NCBI RefSeq assembly: GCF_000758665.1
Contig: NZ_CP009285.1
Coordinates: forward strand, 6,572,001-6,636,000
From: Paenibacillus borealis
GTDB lineage: Bacteria > Bacillota > Bacilli > Paenibacillales > Paenibacillaceae
Length of the DNA: 64,000 bases
Reading direction: 5' to 3'
Position 1 is the first letter of the stretch. Every line of letters starts with the position of its first letter. The notes under the pieces are model-generated. The model worked only from the letters and a program-made list of their open reading frames with translations, was not told the origin of the DNA and ran no database searches. This document shows, one piece after another, positions 46,713-54,523 of the stretch. The translations under genes and the position numbers were made by a program.

Positions 46713-49700
46713 ATGATTACATTGGGTTTCCAGGTACCGGAACGGGTAATCAAGCTGCTGTGCGGCAGAGCCGCTTTTGATCAGGGAGTAGCTTATTATC
46801 ACGCTCACAAGGTTGATCTTATCTATACAGAACACAACGAGGGTGGAGAATATTCGAAATACCGCGCTGCGGTTCATGGGCTGGAGAGCCATGAGGTAGT
46901 GCTGACCATAGACAGTGACGGGGATGTTAACGGGGAGTGCAGCTGCCCGGCCTATTACCGGGGAGGTCCGTTCTGCAAGCATATTGCTGCTGCGCTGGTT
47001 AGCGTCCTATATCTCGGCAAAGATATGGAAATCGGGCAGACGCTTGCTTCCGAAGGACAGGACCCGGGGAGGTTCACGGGAGAGACCGGTATACTTACGC
47101 CCCGCCATTCCGGTTCTGCCGGAGACGGGCGCACAGGCAGCGGCGATAGGCAGCTGGTGAGCAGCATGCTCGGAATGTTCACCGGCGTACGGCAGCGTCC
47201 GAGCGGAGCCGGAACTTATATGGATCTGCGGACACCGTTACAGGTGGAGTTCATCTGCAAACCTTACTCCTATAGCTTAGGTACCACGATGCTTGGTATA
47301 GAACTGAAAGTAGGCCCTAAACGCCTCTATATCGTGCCCAAAATCAGGGGGTTTCTGGAACGCGTTCACCGCGGTGAGCCTTTCGAATTCTCCAGACATT
47401 TCAGTTATGACCACGCTCAGCACAGCTTCTCCAAGGAAGATAATGAAGTGCTCCTGAAGCTGATTGAAATCATGCTGAATGAAAAAATATACCGCACTAG
47501 CCTCAGCCCCTACGCCCCGCATACCAGCCATCCGGGGAATGAGCGGCTGCTGGCCGTTCCTCCCTTCTTTTGGGAGAGTCTGTTGCCCGCACTTTTAGCT
47601 GCACCTGCGGCCCGGCTGCAGCACGGCCAGACTTTGCACGACCGGCTGGCTCTCTCCGATGAGCCCCTCCCGCTGAGCTTCCAGTTCGATCAGGCGCAAG
47701 GGGAGGGGTACCGGCTGGATGTCCAGGGTCTTCAACAGCTAACGATCCTGGAAGACTACGGGCTGGTATTGTCTGAAGGCAAGCTGCTGAAGCTGCCGGT
47801 GCAGGAATGCGGGCGTCTCGCTGAGCTGAAAAAAATGCTGAACCCCTCGCGCCAGGACGGAATTTCCATTGCCCCGGAGCAGATGGAGCCCTTCATGGAG
47901 GGCGTTATACCGGGACTCAAAAAATTGGGTCAGGTGTTTATAGCCGATACCATCGCGGACAGAATCGTTCAGGCGCAGCTTCACGCCAGACTCTATCTCG
48001 ACCGGGTCAGAGACCGGCTGCTGGCCGGACTCGAATTCCAGTACGGCGGGATTGTCATCAACCCGCTGGATGAGAAGGCGCATGAGCGGAGCAACGAGGT
48101 TATCCTGATGCGGGACGGTGATGCCGAGCGGCGGATTCTCGACCTGATGGCTCACGAGTCCTTCGCACGGACAGAAAGCGGATATATCATGCGGGATGAG
48201 GACGGGGAATTCGACTTCCTCCACCACACCATTCCGCTGCTGGAGCCGCTGCTTCAGGTCTATGCCACTACGGCCGTCAAGGAAAGGGTGCTCACTGAGC
48301 ATGCCACGCCCAAGGTCAGTCTGAGCTGGAATGAGAAGACCGACTGGCTGGACTTCAAGTTCAGCATGGATGGTATCCCGGAGAAGGACATCGTGCTGGT
48401 GCTGAAATCCCTGCAGGAGAAGCGTAAGTATTACCGGTTGCCGGATGGTGCGCTGCTCCCGCTGGAAACTGCAGAATTCCAGGAAATTATCGCCTTGATG
48501 AATGAGCTTGGCGTTCAGAACGGAGATATCCGTCATGCGGAGTTCTCCCTGCCGCTCATCCGCGGCCTTCGCCTGCATGCGGATGCCGGCAAAGGCGATT
48601 CCGTGCAGCTCGGCCGGTCATTCCGGCGGCTGCTGGCCAATATGGCAAGTCCGGAGAATCTGGACTTCCCTGTGCCGGAGAGTCTTGCCCCTGTACTCCG
48701 GGACTATCAGCAGTATGGCTTCCAGTGGATGAAGACGCTGGCCCACTACCGCTTCGGCGGCATTCTGGCGGATGATATGGGTCTCGGCAAAACGCTGCAG
48801 AGTATTGCCTTCCTGCTCTCCGAGCTGGCGGACATCCGCCAGAACGGCGTGCCTGCACTCATTGTCAGCCCGGCTTCGCTGCTCTACAACTGGCATAATG
48901 AGCTGAAGCGTTTCGCCCCGGACATCAAGGCAGCCATCGCCGACGGCAACGCGGACGAACGCAGCCGGACGCTGCGGAATTCAGCCGGCCATGATGTCAT
49001 CATTACCTCATATCCGCTGCTGCGCAGAGATGCGGAGGAATACGCTAAGCGCTCTTTCCATACCCTCATCCTGGATGAAGCGCAGATGATCAAGAACCAT
49101 GAGACCCAGACTGCCCAGGCGGTTAAGCTCCTGCAAGCCCGGTACCGCTTCGCGCTTACGGGAACGCCGGTGGAGAATGCGCTTGAGGATCTGTGGTCGA
49201 TCTTCGGCGTCGTATTCCCCGGACTGTTTCCCGGCAAGAAGGCTTTCCATGACCTTCCCCGGGAGACTGTGGCGCGGCGCACCCGTCCTTTCCTGCTGCG
49301 CCGCCTCAAAAGCGATGTCCTGAAGGAGCTGCCGGACAAAATCGAGTCACTCCAGGCCTCTGAGCTGCTGCCGGAGCAGAAAAGGCTCTACGTCGCCTAC
49401 CTGGCTAGACTGCGCAAGGAAGCGCTCAAGCATCTGGACAGCGACAGCTTCGGCAACGGCCGGATCAAAGTACTCGCCGGACTTACCCGGCTGCGCCAGC
49501 TGTGCTGCCATCCTGCCCTCTTCGTAGACGGGTACACTGGAGGATCTGGCAAATTCGAACAGCTGCTGGAGATCATCGACGAATGCCGCAGCTCCGGCAA
49601 ACGGATGCTGATCTTCTCACAGTTCACGCAAATGCTGGGAATGATCGGGCGCGAACTGGCCTTGCTTGGCATACCGCATTTCTATCTGGACGGACAAACA

Positions 49701-50057
49701 CCGGCTTCCCAGCGCACCCAGCTGTGCACCCGCTTCAACGAAGGGGAACGCGATCTCTTCCTGATCTCGCTGAAGGCGGGCGGCACCGGCCTCAATCTGA
49801 CCGGAGCCGATACGGTCATTCTCTATGACCTGTGGTGGAATCCGGCCGTCGAGCAGCAGGCCGCTGACCGTGCCCACCGGATTGGCCAGAAGAAGGTCGT
49901 GCAGGTCATCCGCCTGGTTGCGCAGGGAACCGTAGAAGACAAGATGTACGAGCTCCAGCAGAAGAAGAAAAATCTGATTGACGAAGTGATTCAGCCGGGG
50001 CAGGAAGCCCTGTCCAGTCTGAGCGAGCAGGACATCCGCGAGATACTTGCGATTTGA
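46713..50057 (+). CDS. SNF2-family helicase with SWIM zinc finger
   Basis: The product is about 1114 residues. A SWIM zinc finger lies near residues 75-95 (CSCPAYYRGGPFCKHIAAAL, C-x-C...C-x-H). A long middle region is followed by a Swi2/Snf2 ATPase: DDMGLGKTLQS, VSPASLLYNW, LILDEAQMIKN, LTGTPVEN, LIFSQFTQML, LISLKAGGTGLNLTGAD and DRAHRIGQ. Such proteins translocate on double-stranded DNA and remodel protein-DNA complexes. The ATG at 46713 is close to its AGAAGGAAG site; a GTG overlaps at 46710 and a TTG lies at 46722. The gene stands alone between two arrays of palindromes. Confidence 0.94.
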   Translation: MITLGFQVPERVIKLLCGRAAFDQGVAYYHAHKVDLIYTEHNEGGEYSKYRAAVHGLESHEVVLTIDSDGDVNGECSCPAYYRGGPFCKHIAAALVSVLYLGKDMEIGQTLASEGQDPGRFTGETGILTPRHSGSAGDGRTGSGDRQLVSSMLGMFTGVRQRPSGAGTYMDLRTPLQVEFICKPYSYSLGTTMLGIELKVGPKRLYIVPKIRGFLERVHRGEPFEFSRHFSYDHAQHSFSKEDNEVLLKLIEIMLNEKIYRTSLSPYAPHTSHPGNERLLAVPPFFWESLLPALLAAPAARLQHGQTLHDRLALSDEPLPLSFQFDQAQGEGYRLDVQGLQQLTILEDYGLVLSEGKLLKLPVQECGRLAELKKMLNPSRQDGISIAPEQMEPFMEGVIPGLKKLGQVFIADTIADRIVQAQLHARLYLDRVRDRLLAGLEFQYGGIVINPLDEKAHERSNEVILMRDGDAERRILDLMAHESFARTESGYIMRDEDGEFDFLHHTIPLLEPLLQVYATTAVKERVLTEHATPKVSLSWNEKTDWLDFKFSMDGIPEKDIVLVLKSLQEKRKYYRLPDGALLPLETAEFQEIIALMNELGVQNGDIRHAEFSLPLIRGLRLHADAGKGDSVQLGRSFRRLLANMASPENLDFPVPESLAPVLRDYQQYGFQWMKTLAHYRFGGILADDMGLGKTLQSIAFLLSELADIRQNGVPALIVSPASLLYNWHNELKRFAPDIKAAIADGNADERSRTLRNSAGHDVIITSYPLLRRDAEEYAKRSFHTLILDEAQMIKNHETQTAQAVKLLQARYRFALTGTPVENALEDLWSIFGVVFPGLFPGKKAFHDLPRETVARRTRPFLLRRLKSDVLKELPDKIESLQASELLPEQKRLYVAYLARLRKEALKHLDSDSFGNGRIKVLAGLTRLRQLCCHPALFVDGYTGGSGKFEQLLEIIDECRSSGKRMLIFSQFTQMLGMIGRELALLGIPHFYLDGQTPASQRTQLCTRFNEGERDLFLISLKAGGTGLNLTGADTVILYDLWWNPAVEQQAADRAHRIGQKKVVQVIRLVAQGTVEDKMYELQQKKKNLIDEVIQPGQEALSSLSEQDIREILAI

Positions 50058-50143
50058 CCGCGGCTGGCTGCGGGGGATGGTGATTTGAGCGCGGCTGGCT
50101 GCGGGGGATGGCGATTTAACCGTGGCAGGCTGCGGGCATGGTT
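50051..50143 (+). repeat. Three tandem 31-bp repeats at the end of the SNF2 gene
   Basis: Three units begin GATTTGACC, GATTTGAGC and GATTTAACC and continue with a shared GGCTGGCTGCGGG core. The first unit contains the SNF2 stop codon, and the array continues into the intergenic region. This looks like local duplication of the gene's 3' end. Confidence 0.85.
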
Positions 50144-50174
50144 ATGCCAAGCATCTACTTTCAGAGAGCCTCCG

Positions 50175-50361
50175 TTCTAATTGCACTTTATACAGCAGAT
50201 CCGCCTCATATCCGCCGAGAAATTGAATCTGCTGCACTTTGTGCAGCAGATTTAGTGAAACAGATGTTTTCAGCAGAAATCCGTAAATCAATTGTATGAA
50301 ATGCAATAGAATGGATTTTTGCGCCAAATTATACGGTTTCTTTTGTACAAAGTATAATCAC
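50175..50361. repeat. Second array of short palindromes
   Basis: Four units lie at about 50175, 50227, 50289 and 50340. The second is perfect, with 12-bp arms (AATCTGCTGCAC and GTGCAGCAGATT) around TTT. The others (ATTGTATGAAATGCAAT, TTTGTACAAAGTATAA) share the layout of the array before the SNF2 gene. Confidence 0.72.
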
Positions 50362-50414
50362 GCTGATAAATCTCCTTCGAGGCTTGGGGGGTGAGGACGG
50401 TAATACGCCTTCGT

Positions 50415-50443
50415 TTGGAAGCGCTTGGAAAGTCCGGTATAAT
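50415..50443 (+). promoter_or_regulatory. Sigma-A-type promoter of the thioredoxin-fold gene
   Basis: TTGGAA and TATAAT are separated by 17 bases. The ribosome site and ATG of the downstream gene follow about 40 bases later. Confidence 0.75.
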
Positions 50444-50483
50444 ACAAGGGAAGGCTTGTATCTTATTCAGGAGGTGCTTGTAA

Positions 50484-51065
50484 ATGAGTTTTACGTTAGC
50501 GCTTGGAGACTCAGCCCCTGACTTCGCCCTGAAGGCGACGGACGGACAGACTTATTCCCTGGAGCAATTCGCGTCCGCCAGGTTCCTGGTTGTTTTTTTC
50601 ACCTGCAATCATTGCCCGTTTGTAGTGGGTTCCGATGAGCTTACCCGTGAGGCAGCGGAGAAGTTCCGCGATCAGGGTGTCCAATTCGTTGGCATCAATG
50701 CCAACAGTGAAACCACGCATCCCGATGATTCCTTCGAGCATATGGTTGCCCGGATGGAGGAGCACAAATTCCCTTGGACTTATCTGCGTGACGATACGCA
50801 AGAGACCGCCCGGGCCTATGGCGCGCTGCGCACGCCCCACTTCTATATCTTCGACGAAGCCCGCAAGCTGGTCTACACCGGACGCGGCGTCGATAATCCG
50901 CGCGAGGCCAGCAAGCTGACCGTCAACAATCTGGATAACGCCCTGACAGAGCTGGTAGCCGGGCAACCGGTCAGTGAACCTCTGACTAACCCGATCGGCT
51001 GCAATGTGAAATGGGACGGCCAGGATGCCCACTGGATGCCGGCCGAGGCTTGCGATCTGGTATAA
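50484..51065 (+). CDS. Thioredoxin-fold protein (AhpC/TSA, PRX-like)
   Basis: This 193-residue soluble protein opens with the AhpC/TSA phrase [22 protein letters not shown] and has the redox motif CNHC within [14 protein letters not shown] near residue 42. [18 protein letters not shown] and RTPHFYIFD complete the fold. A C-terminal cysteine occurs in NPIGCNVKW near residue 174. Proteins of this PRX-like group are thiol-disulphide enzymes of uncertain substrate. AGGAGGTG stands 7 bases before the ATG. It is a single-gene unit ended by a bidirectional terminator. Confidence 0.88.
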   Translation: MSFTLALGDSAPDFALKATDGQTYSLEQFASARFLVVFFTCNHCPFVVGSDELTREAAEKFRDQGVQFVGINANSETTHPDDSFEHMVARMEEHKFPWTYLRDDTQETARAYGALRTPHFYIFDEARKLVYTGRGVDNPREASKLTVNNLDNALTELVAGQPVSEPLTNPIGCNVKWDGQDAHWMPAEACDLV

Positions 51066-51111
51066 CATTGCATGTTAGACATTATTCATATTTAGTTCTC
51101 TTCCACATACA

Positions 51112-51157
51112 AAAACAGGGACCTCCTAAGCTCAAGCTTGGGAGGTCCCTGTTTTAT
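51112..51157. terminator. Bidirectional terminator
   Basis: Arms AACAGGGACCTCC and GGGAGGTCCCTGTT enclose a loop that itself pairs (AAGCTCAAGCTT). T-tracts lie on both sides, serving the thioredoxin-fold gene and the convergent collagen-like gene. Confidence 0.9.
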
Positions 51158-51187
51158 TACTATTGCGTATAGCTTGCAGCGCTGCGA

Positions 51188-53038
51188 TTAGACGATTGTA
51201 ACCCCACCGCTGGCATAACCGGCCACCGTTGTCGCTACATCAAGACCAGCTGTTACCGTTGCCGAGAAGACCATCAGCAGACGCTCACCGGCTGTTACCG
51301 GTATACTGAGTCCTGTAGTTAAGCCGCTGCTGATCGTACCGAGAGAAAGAACTCCTGTCAATGGCGGAGCCAAAGTTACTGTGGCACCAGCGACCGCCGT
51401 GAAGCTGTTATTTGGTGTAGTAGAATGGAACAATCTCGCAGTTATGGTTACCGTCGAACCTACTAAGCTAAGTCCCGCAGTTGTACTGAAATAGCCTGCC
51501 AGTGAAGTAATAGTTCCGGCACGCGGTACGGAGAAGGCAAAGTTGAGCAATGTACCAGCCGCACCTGTCAGGTCAATAGTTCCGCCCGCAATGCTGACAC
51601 CGGTAGAGCTGCTGCCGAAACCTACAAGACTAGAGGTGTTCAGAAGCCCGCCCAGTACTGTTGTCAAAGCTACTGGAAGCCCGGAAGCATACGGAATGAT
51701 GGCCCCTGAACCCGCTGCTCCTGTCGCCCCGGTAACACCGGTAACCCCAGTCGCTCCCGCCGTGCCTGTCGCGCCCGTAACCCCAGTCGCTCCTGCTGTG
51801 CCTGTCGCGCCCGTAACCCCAGTCGCTCCCGCTGTGCCCGTCGCTCCCGTAACCCCAGTCGCGCCCGCCGTGCCTGTCGCTCCAGTAACCCCAGTCGCTC
51901 CCGCTGTGCCCGTCGCTCCAGTAACCCCAGTCGCTCCAGCTGTGCCCGTCGCTCCAGTAACCCCAGTCGCCCCAGCTATACCTGTCGCTCCAGTAACCCC
52001 AGTCGCCCCAGCTATGCCTGTCGCTCCCGTAACCCCAGTCGCTCCCGCTATGCCTGTCGCTCCAGTAACCCCGGTCGCTCCCGCCGTGCCCGTCGCTCCC
52101 GTAACCCCAGTCGCTCCTGCCGTGCCCGTCGCACCTGTAACCCCAGTCGCTCCCGCTGTGCCTGTCGCTCCAGTAACCCCAGTCGCTCCCGCTGTGCCTG
52201 TCGCTCCAGTAACCCCAGTCGCTCCCGCTGTGCCCGTCGCTCCCGTAACCCCAGTCGCTCCCGCTGTGCCCGTCGCTCCAGTTACTCCGGTCGCGCCTGC
52301 TGTGCCCGTCGCGCCCGTAACCCCAGTCGCGCCAGCTGTGCCCGTCGCTCCAGTTACTCCGGTCGCGCCTGCTGTGCCCGTCGCGCCAGTTACTCCGGTC
52401 GCGCCTGCCGTGCCCGTCGCTCCAGTTACTCCGGTCGCGCCTGCCGTGCCCGTCGCTCCAGTAACCCCATTCGCGCCCGCTGTGCCCGTCGCTCCTGTAA
52501 CCCCAGTCGCGCCCGCCGTGCCTGTCGCTCCCGTAACCCCAGTCGCGCCTGCTGTGCCTGTCGCTCCCGTAACCCCTGTTGCACCTGTCGCTCCGCCGCC
52601 GGAACCTGTCGCGCCGGTAGCGCCTTGAGCACCCGTTGCTCCGGTTGCCCCCGCCGGCCCGGTTGCGCCGGTAATGCCGAAGACTTCACCCAGCAATTCT
52701 GCAGAAACCAGGCGATGGGCGGTTACCAGTGCCCCTGTGCTGCTCTTACCCCAGATCGAAACCTGGACCGGATCATTTACAGTGGCAGGTGTTAAGAAAG
52801 TAAATTCTATACCATCCAGATCAGCAAAATAGGTAGTGGTTATCGATTGATTCGGAGCAACATCGATCGCCTCGCTGACATACAGGTTTCTGACGCCGCC
52901 ACTCAAATAGTATCCCTGAACCGATACTGAGGAGGCAGTGATATCGCTGCGGTTATCAATTCTGACTGTAACCTGGGTAGTCGGTCTCACACCGCCAACC
53001 ATGTTATTTTCTATCGGTCCCGTGGACAAAAAACTCAT
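51188..53038 (-). CDS. Collagen-like exosporium-type surface protein
   Basis: This 616-residue protein has three parts. An N-terminal domain of about 115 residues begins [18 protein letters not shown] and has no signal peptide. A collagen-like region of Gly-x-Thr triplets (about 125-440) is dominated by more than twenty copies of the 12-residue unit [13 protein letters not shown] hydrophobic, beta-rich C-terminal domain (about 445-616, [17 protein letters not shown] to the end) resembles the trimerising globular domains of BclA/BclB proteins. Such proteins form hair-like filaments on spores, and threonines may carry glycans. The antisense strand is also open for 361 codons because of the repeat. 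Confidence 0.88.
   Translation of the reverse strand: MSFLSTGPIENNMVGGVRPTTQVTVRIDNRSDITASSVSVQGYYLSGGVRNLYVSEAIDVAPNQSITTTYFADLDGIEFTFLTPATVNDPVQVSIWGKSSTGALVTAHRLVSAELLGEVFGITGATGPAGATGATGAQGATGATGSGGGATGATGVTGATGTAGATGVTGATGTAGATGVTGATGTAGANGVTGATGTAGATGVTGATGTAGATGVTGATGTAGATGVTGATGTAGATGVTGATGTAGATGVTGATGTAGATGVTGATGTAGATGVTGATGTAGATGVTGATGTAGATGVTGATGTAGATGVTGATGTAGATGVTGATGIAGATGVTGATGIAGATGVTGATGIAGATGVTGATGTAGATGVTGATGTAGATGVTGATGTAGATGVTGATGTAGATGVTGATGTAGATGVTGATGTAGATGVTGVTGATGAAGSGAIIPYASGLPVALTTVLGGLLNTSSLVGFGSSSTGVSIAGGTIDLTGAAGTLLNFAFSVPRAGTITSLAGYFSTTAGLSLVGSTVTITARLFHSTTPNNSFTAVAGATVTLAPPLTGVLSLGTISSGLTTGLSIPVTAGERLLMVFSATVTAGLDVATTVAGYASGGVTIV
51717..52670 (-). repeat. 36-bp tandem repeat coding the collagen-like region
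   Basis: Units code for [12 protein letters not shown], with synonymous differences between copies (GTAACCCCAGTC, GTTACTCCGGTC, and similar on the plus strand) and few amino-acid changes (GTA to GIA or GAN). Blocks of neighbouring units share the same synonymous variants, a sign of repeated local duplication. Confidence 0.85.
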
Positions 53039-53078
53039 CGTTTCAGCACTCCTTTTCCTATTAGAATGGGGTGAATCT

Positions 53079-53438
53079 CTATACTTCGGAGCTTAATTTC
53101 TCATGTGTAACAACGCGATGGGCATTCACCAGCTGGCCGGTAGAAGTCTTGCCCCATACTGAAATTCCGATCTCCTCCTCGGTTGCTTCCCCGATCGTGA
53201 AGATAAATTCAAACGCATCCAGATCGGCAAAGTAATCCCTGGTCACCACTTCATTCGGAGCAATATTAATAACCTCACTTACATACAGTATTCTTGTCGC
53301 CCCCAGCAAGTAGCCCTGAATACTGACCGCGGAGCCGCCCACGGCATCACGCTTCACCAGCTTTACCGTAACAGTCTGCGTAGGTCTGACTCCCGAAACG
53401 GCATTGTTCTCGATAGGTCCTGTTGATAAAATCGGCAT
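53079..53438 (-). CDS. Short paralogue of the collagen-like protein's N-terminal domain
   Basis: This 119-residue protein is clearly related to the first 115 residues of the adjacent collagen-like protein. It has [20 protein letters not shown] against [20 protein letters not shown], then [24 protein letters not shown] and [19 protein letters not shown]. It lacks the collagen and C-terminal parts. It probably supplies the same anchoring or assembly module alone. It is placed about 40 bases upstream in the same direction, so the two are likely co-expressed during sporulation. Confidence 0.85.
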   Translation of the reverse strand: MPILSTGPIENNAVSGVRPTQTVTVKLVKRDAVGGSAVSIQGYLLGATRILYVSEVINIAPNEVVTRDYFADLDAFEFIFTIGEATEEEIGISVWGKTSTGQLVNAHRVVTHEKLSSEV

Positions 53439-53669
53439 CCCGTCTCATCCCTCCTTCCATGTCTAGCATTTACGGCTGTGAAACTATGTTACTAGCGACG
53501 GTTGATCTTTAATCGCACAATATAATATTATTCGGGCATCCTCAGCTCGGTGTGGACATAAGACAGGTTCCATTCACCAAAATCTGCGGGGGCGCATATC
53601 TTTTATTAAGGAGAGACCGCCCTTACTGCCGCTTTCCTGCCAGAACGCCCAATGGAAGAAGGGAGTCAG

Positions 53670-53975
53670 ATGCCCCCTCCTGGAAAAGGAAAGAAACCTG
53701 CCGCCAAAAAAACGCCGGCCAGCTCCAAAACACAAACTCCAAAAGGGCTTGAGTTCGCAGTGGCCGCCCTTCTTTTGACCGGCAAGCTGAAAGTAGACTC
53801 CATCCAGATGTACACGGACGCGTCGATGTTCGTCAGTCTGGTAGGCAAATATAAAACCTTAAGTGATCTAAGCAATGACAACGTCGATAAGCTGGTCAGC
53901 TTCCTTGATGACAACAGCAGTCTGACACTGAACGAGATTATGACCGCTTTGAAAAAGAAAGCCGAAAACTCCTGA
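53670..53975 (+). CDS. Small basic protein, unknown function
   Basis: The ATG at 53670 is preceded by GAAGGGAG with short spacing. The 101-residue product has a Lys/Pro/Ala-rich, probably disordered N-terminus (GKGKKPAAKKTPASSK). A helical domain with GLEFAVAALLLTGKLKVDSIQ and ends KKKAENS follows. No signal peptide is present; the hydrophobic stretch is too short and polar at its ends to be a clear membrane helix. I do not recognise it. It is divergent from the collagen-like pair. Confidence 0.55.
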   Translation: MPPPGKGKKPAAKKTPASSKTQTPKGLEFAVAALLLTGKLKVDSIQMYTDASMFVSLVGKYKTLSDLSNDNVDKLVSFLDDNSSLTLNEIMTALKKKAENS

Positions 53976-54010
53976 TTACCTAAACGGAAGTGAAAGTGAG
54001 GCGCGGGGAT

Positions 54011-54130
54011 ATGGACAGCTTTGACGGGGAGGGCTTCGCCGGCGGTCTGCTGCTGGTGATTGTAATTGCCCTGCTGATTTATGGTTCCACGGACATTAAG
54101 AATCTGACGGGAGCACCTACAGCGGATTAA
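54011..54130 (+). CDS. 39-residue membrane miniprotein
   Basis: The ATG at 54011 follows GAGG at about 9-base spacing and the frame ends at TAA 54128-54130. The product begins MDSFDGEGFAGG, continues into a single hydrophobic helix LLLVIVIALLIYG and has a polar tail. Glycine-rich start plus one helix recalls YjcZ-type sporulation miniproteins, though the order of charged residues differs. It is 35 bases after the preceding small gene and may be co-transcribed. Confidence 0.5.
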   Translation: MDSFDGEGFAGGLLLVIVIALLIYGSTDIKNLTGAPTAD

Positions 54131-54169
54131 AGATCTGCAGAGGCGCATCAGCCGTCCGGTAATCTGCTA

Positions 54170-54197
54170 TTGCTTTCTTCGGGAAATTCGCTATACT
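54170..54197 (+). promoter_or_regulatory. Putative promoter of the T-box/argS transcript
   Basis: TTGCTT and TATACT are separated by 16 bases immediately before the T-box leader. Confidence 0.6.
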
Positions 54198-54204
54198 GGT
54201 AAAA

Positions 54205-54447
54205 ATCATATTCAATCGATGACCGGGAAAGTAGTTGCCCTGAATCTAGTCCCCAGCGAGCCGGGAGAGTGTAAGCCGGTACAGATCAGGCAATGAAGCG
54301 CACCCGTGAGATGGACTTCTGAATGAAGAGTAGGAAGCCCCGGCTAAAGACCGTTAACCTGTGAGGTGGCTGAACTGTAGGTTTAGCAACGAGAGTGGTA
54401 CCGCGAGCGCTTAAGCCTCGTCTCTTTTGAGACGAAGGCTTTTTTTG
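54205..54447 (+). promoter_or_regulatory. T-box riboswitch (Arg) controlling argS
   Basis: The leader has the expected parts in order. A stem I base CGGG/CCCG is present, an upper stem TTGCCCTGA/TCAGGCAA, an AGCGAG loop, and a GTAAGCCGGTA segment. The T-box sequence AACGAGAGTGGTACCGCG lies at 54388. The terminator hairpin (CTCGTCTC/GAGACGA) with seven T residues ends at 54447. In the specifier loop GAAGCGCAC, the codon CGC (54299-54301) fits arginine and the downstream gene. Uncharged tRNA-Arg would stabilise the antiterminator and switch argS on. Confidence 0.9.
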
Positions 54448-54523
54448 TCGTCTATTTCCGTAACAACCTCTGGCCCTTTGCGGCCGCTTACACTTTTTCA
54501 CAAATTTATAGGAGGTACTTATT

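Noticed and set aside
46251..46982. A 243-codon minus-strand frame before and into the SNF2 gene
   Set aside because: It overlaps the conserved SWIM region coded on the other strand, has no ribosome site and no recognisable motif.
51543..52628. A 361-codon open frame antisense to the collagen-like gene
   Set aside because: It mirrors the Gly-x-Thr repeat as an Ala-Pro-Val repeat, has no ribosome site, and ends where the repeat ends.
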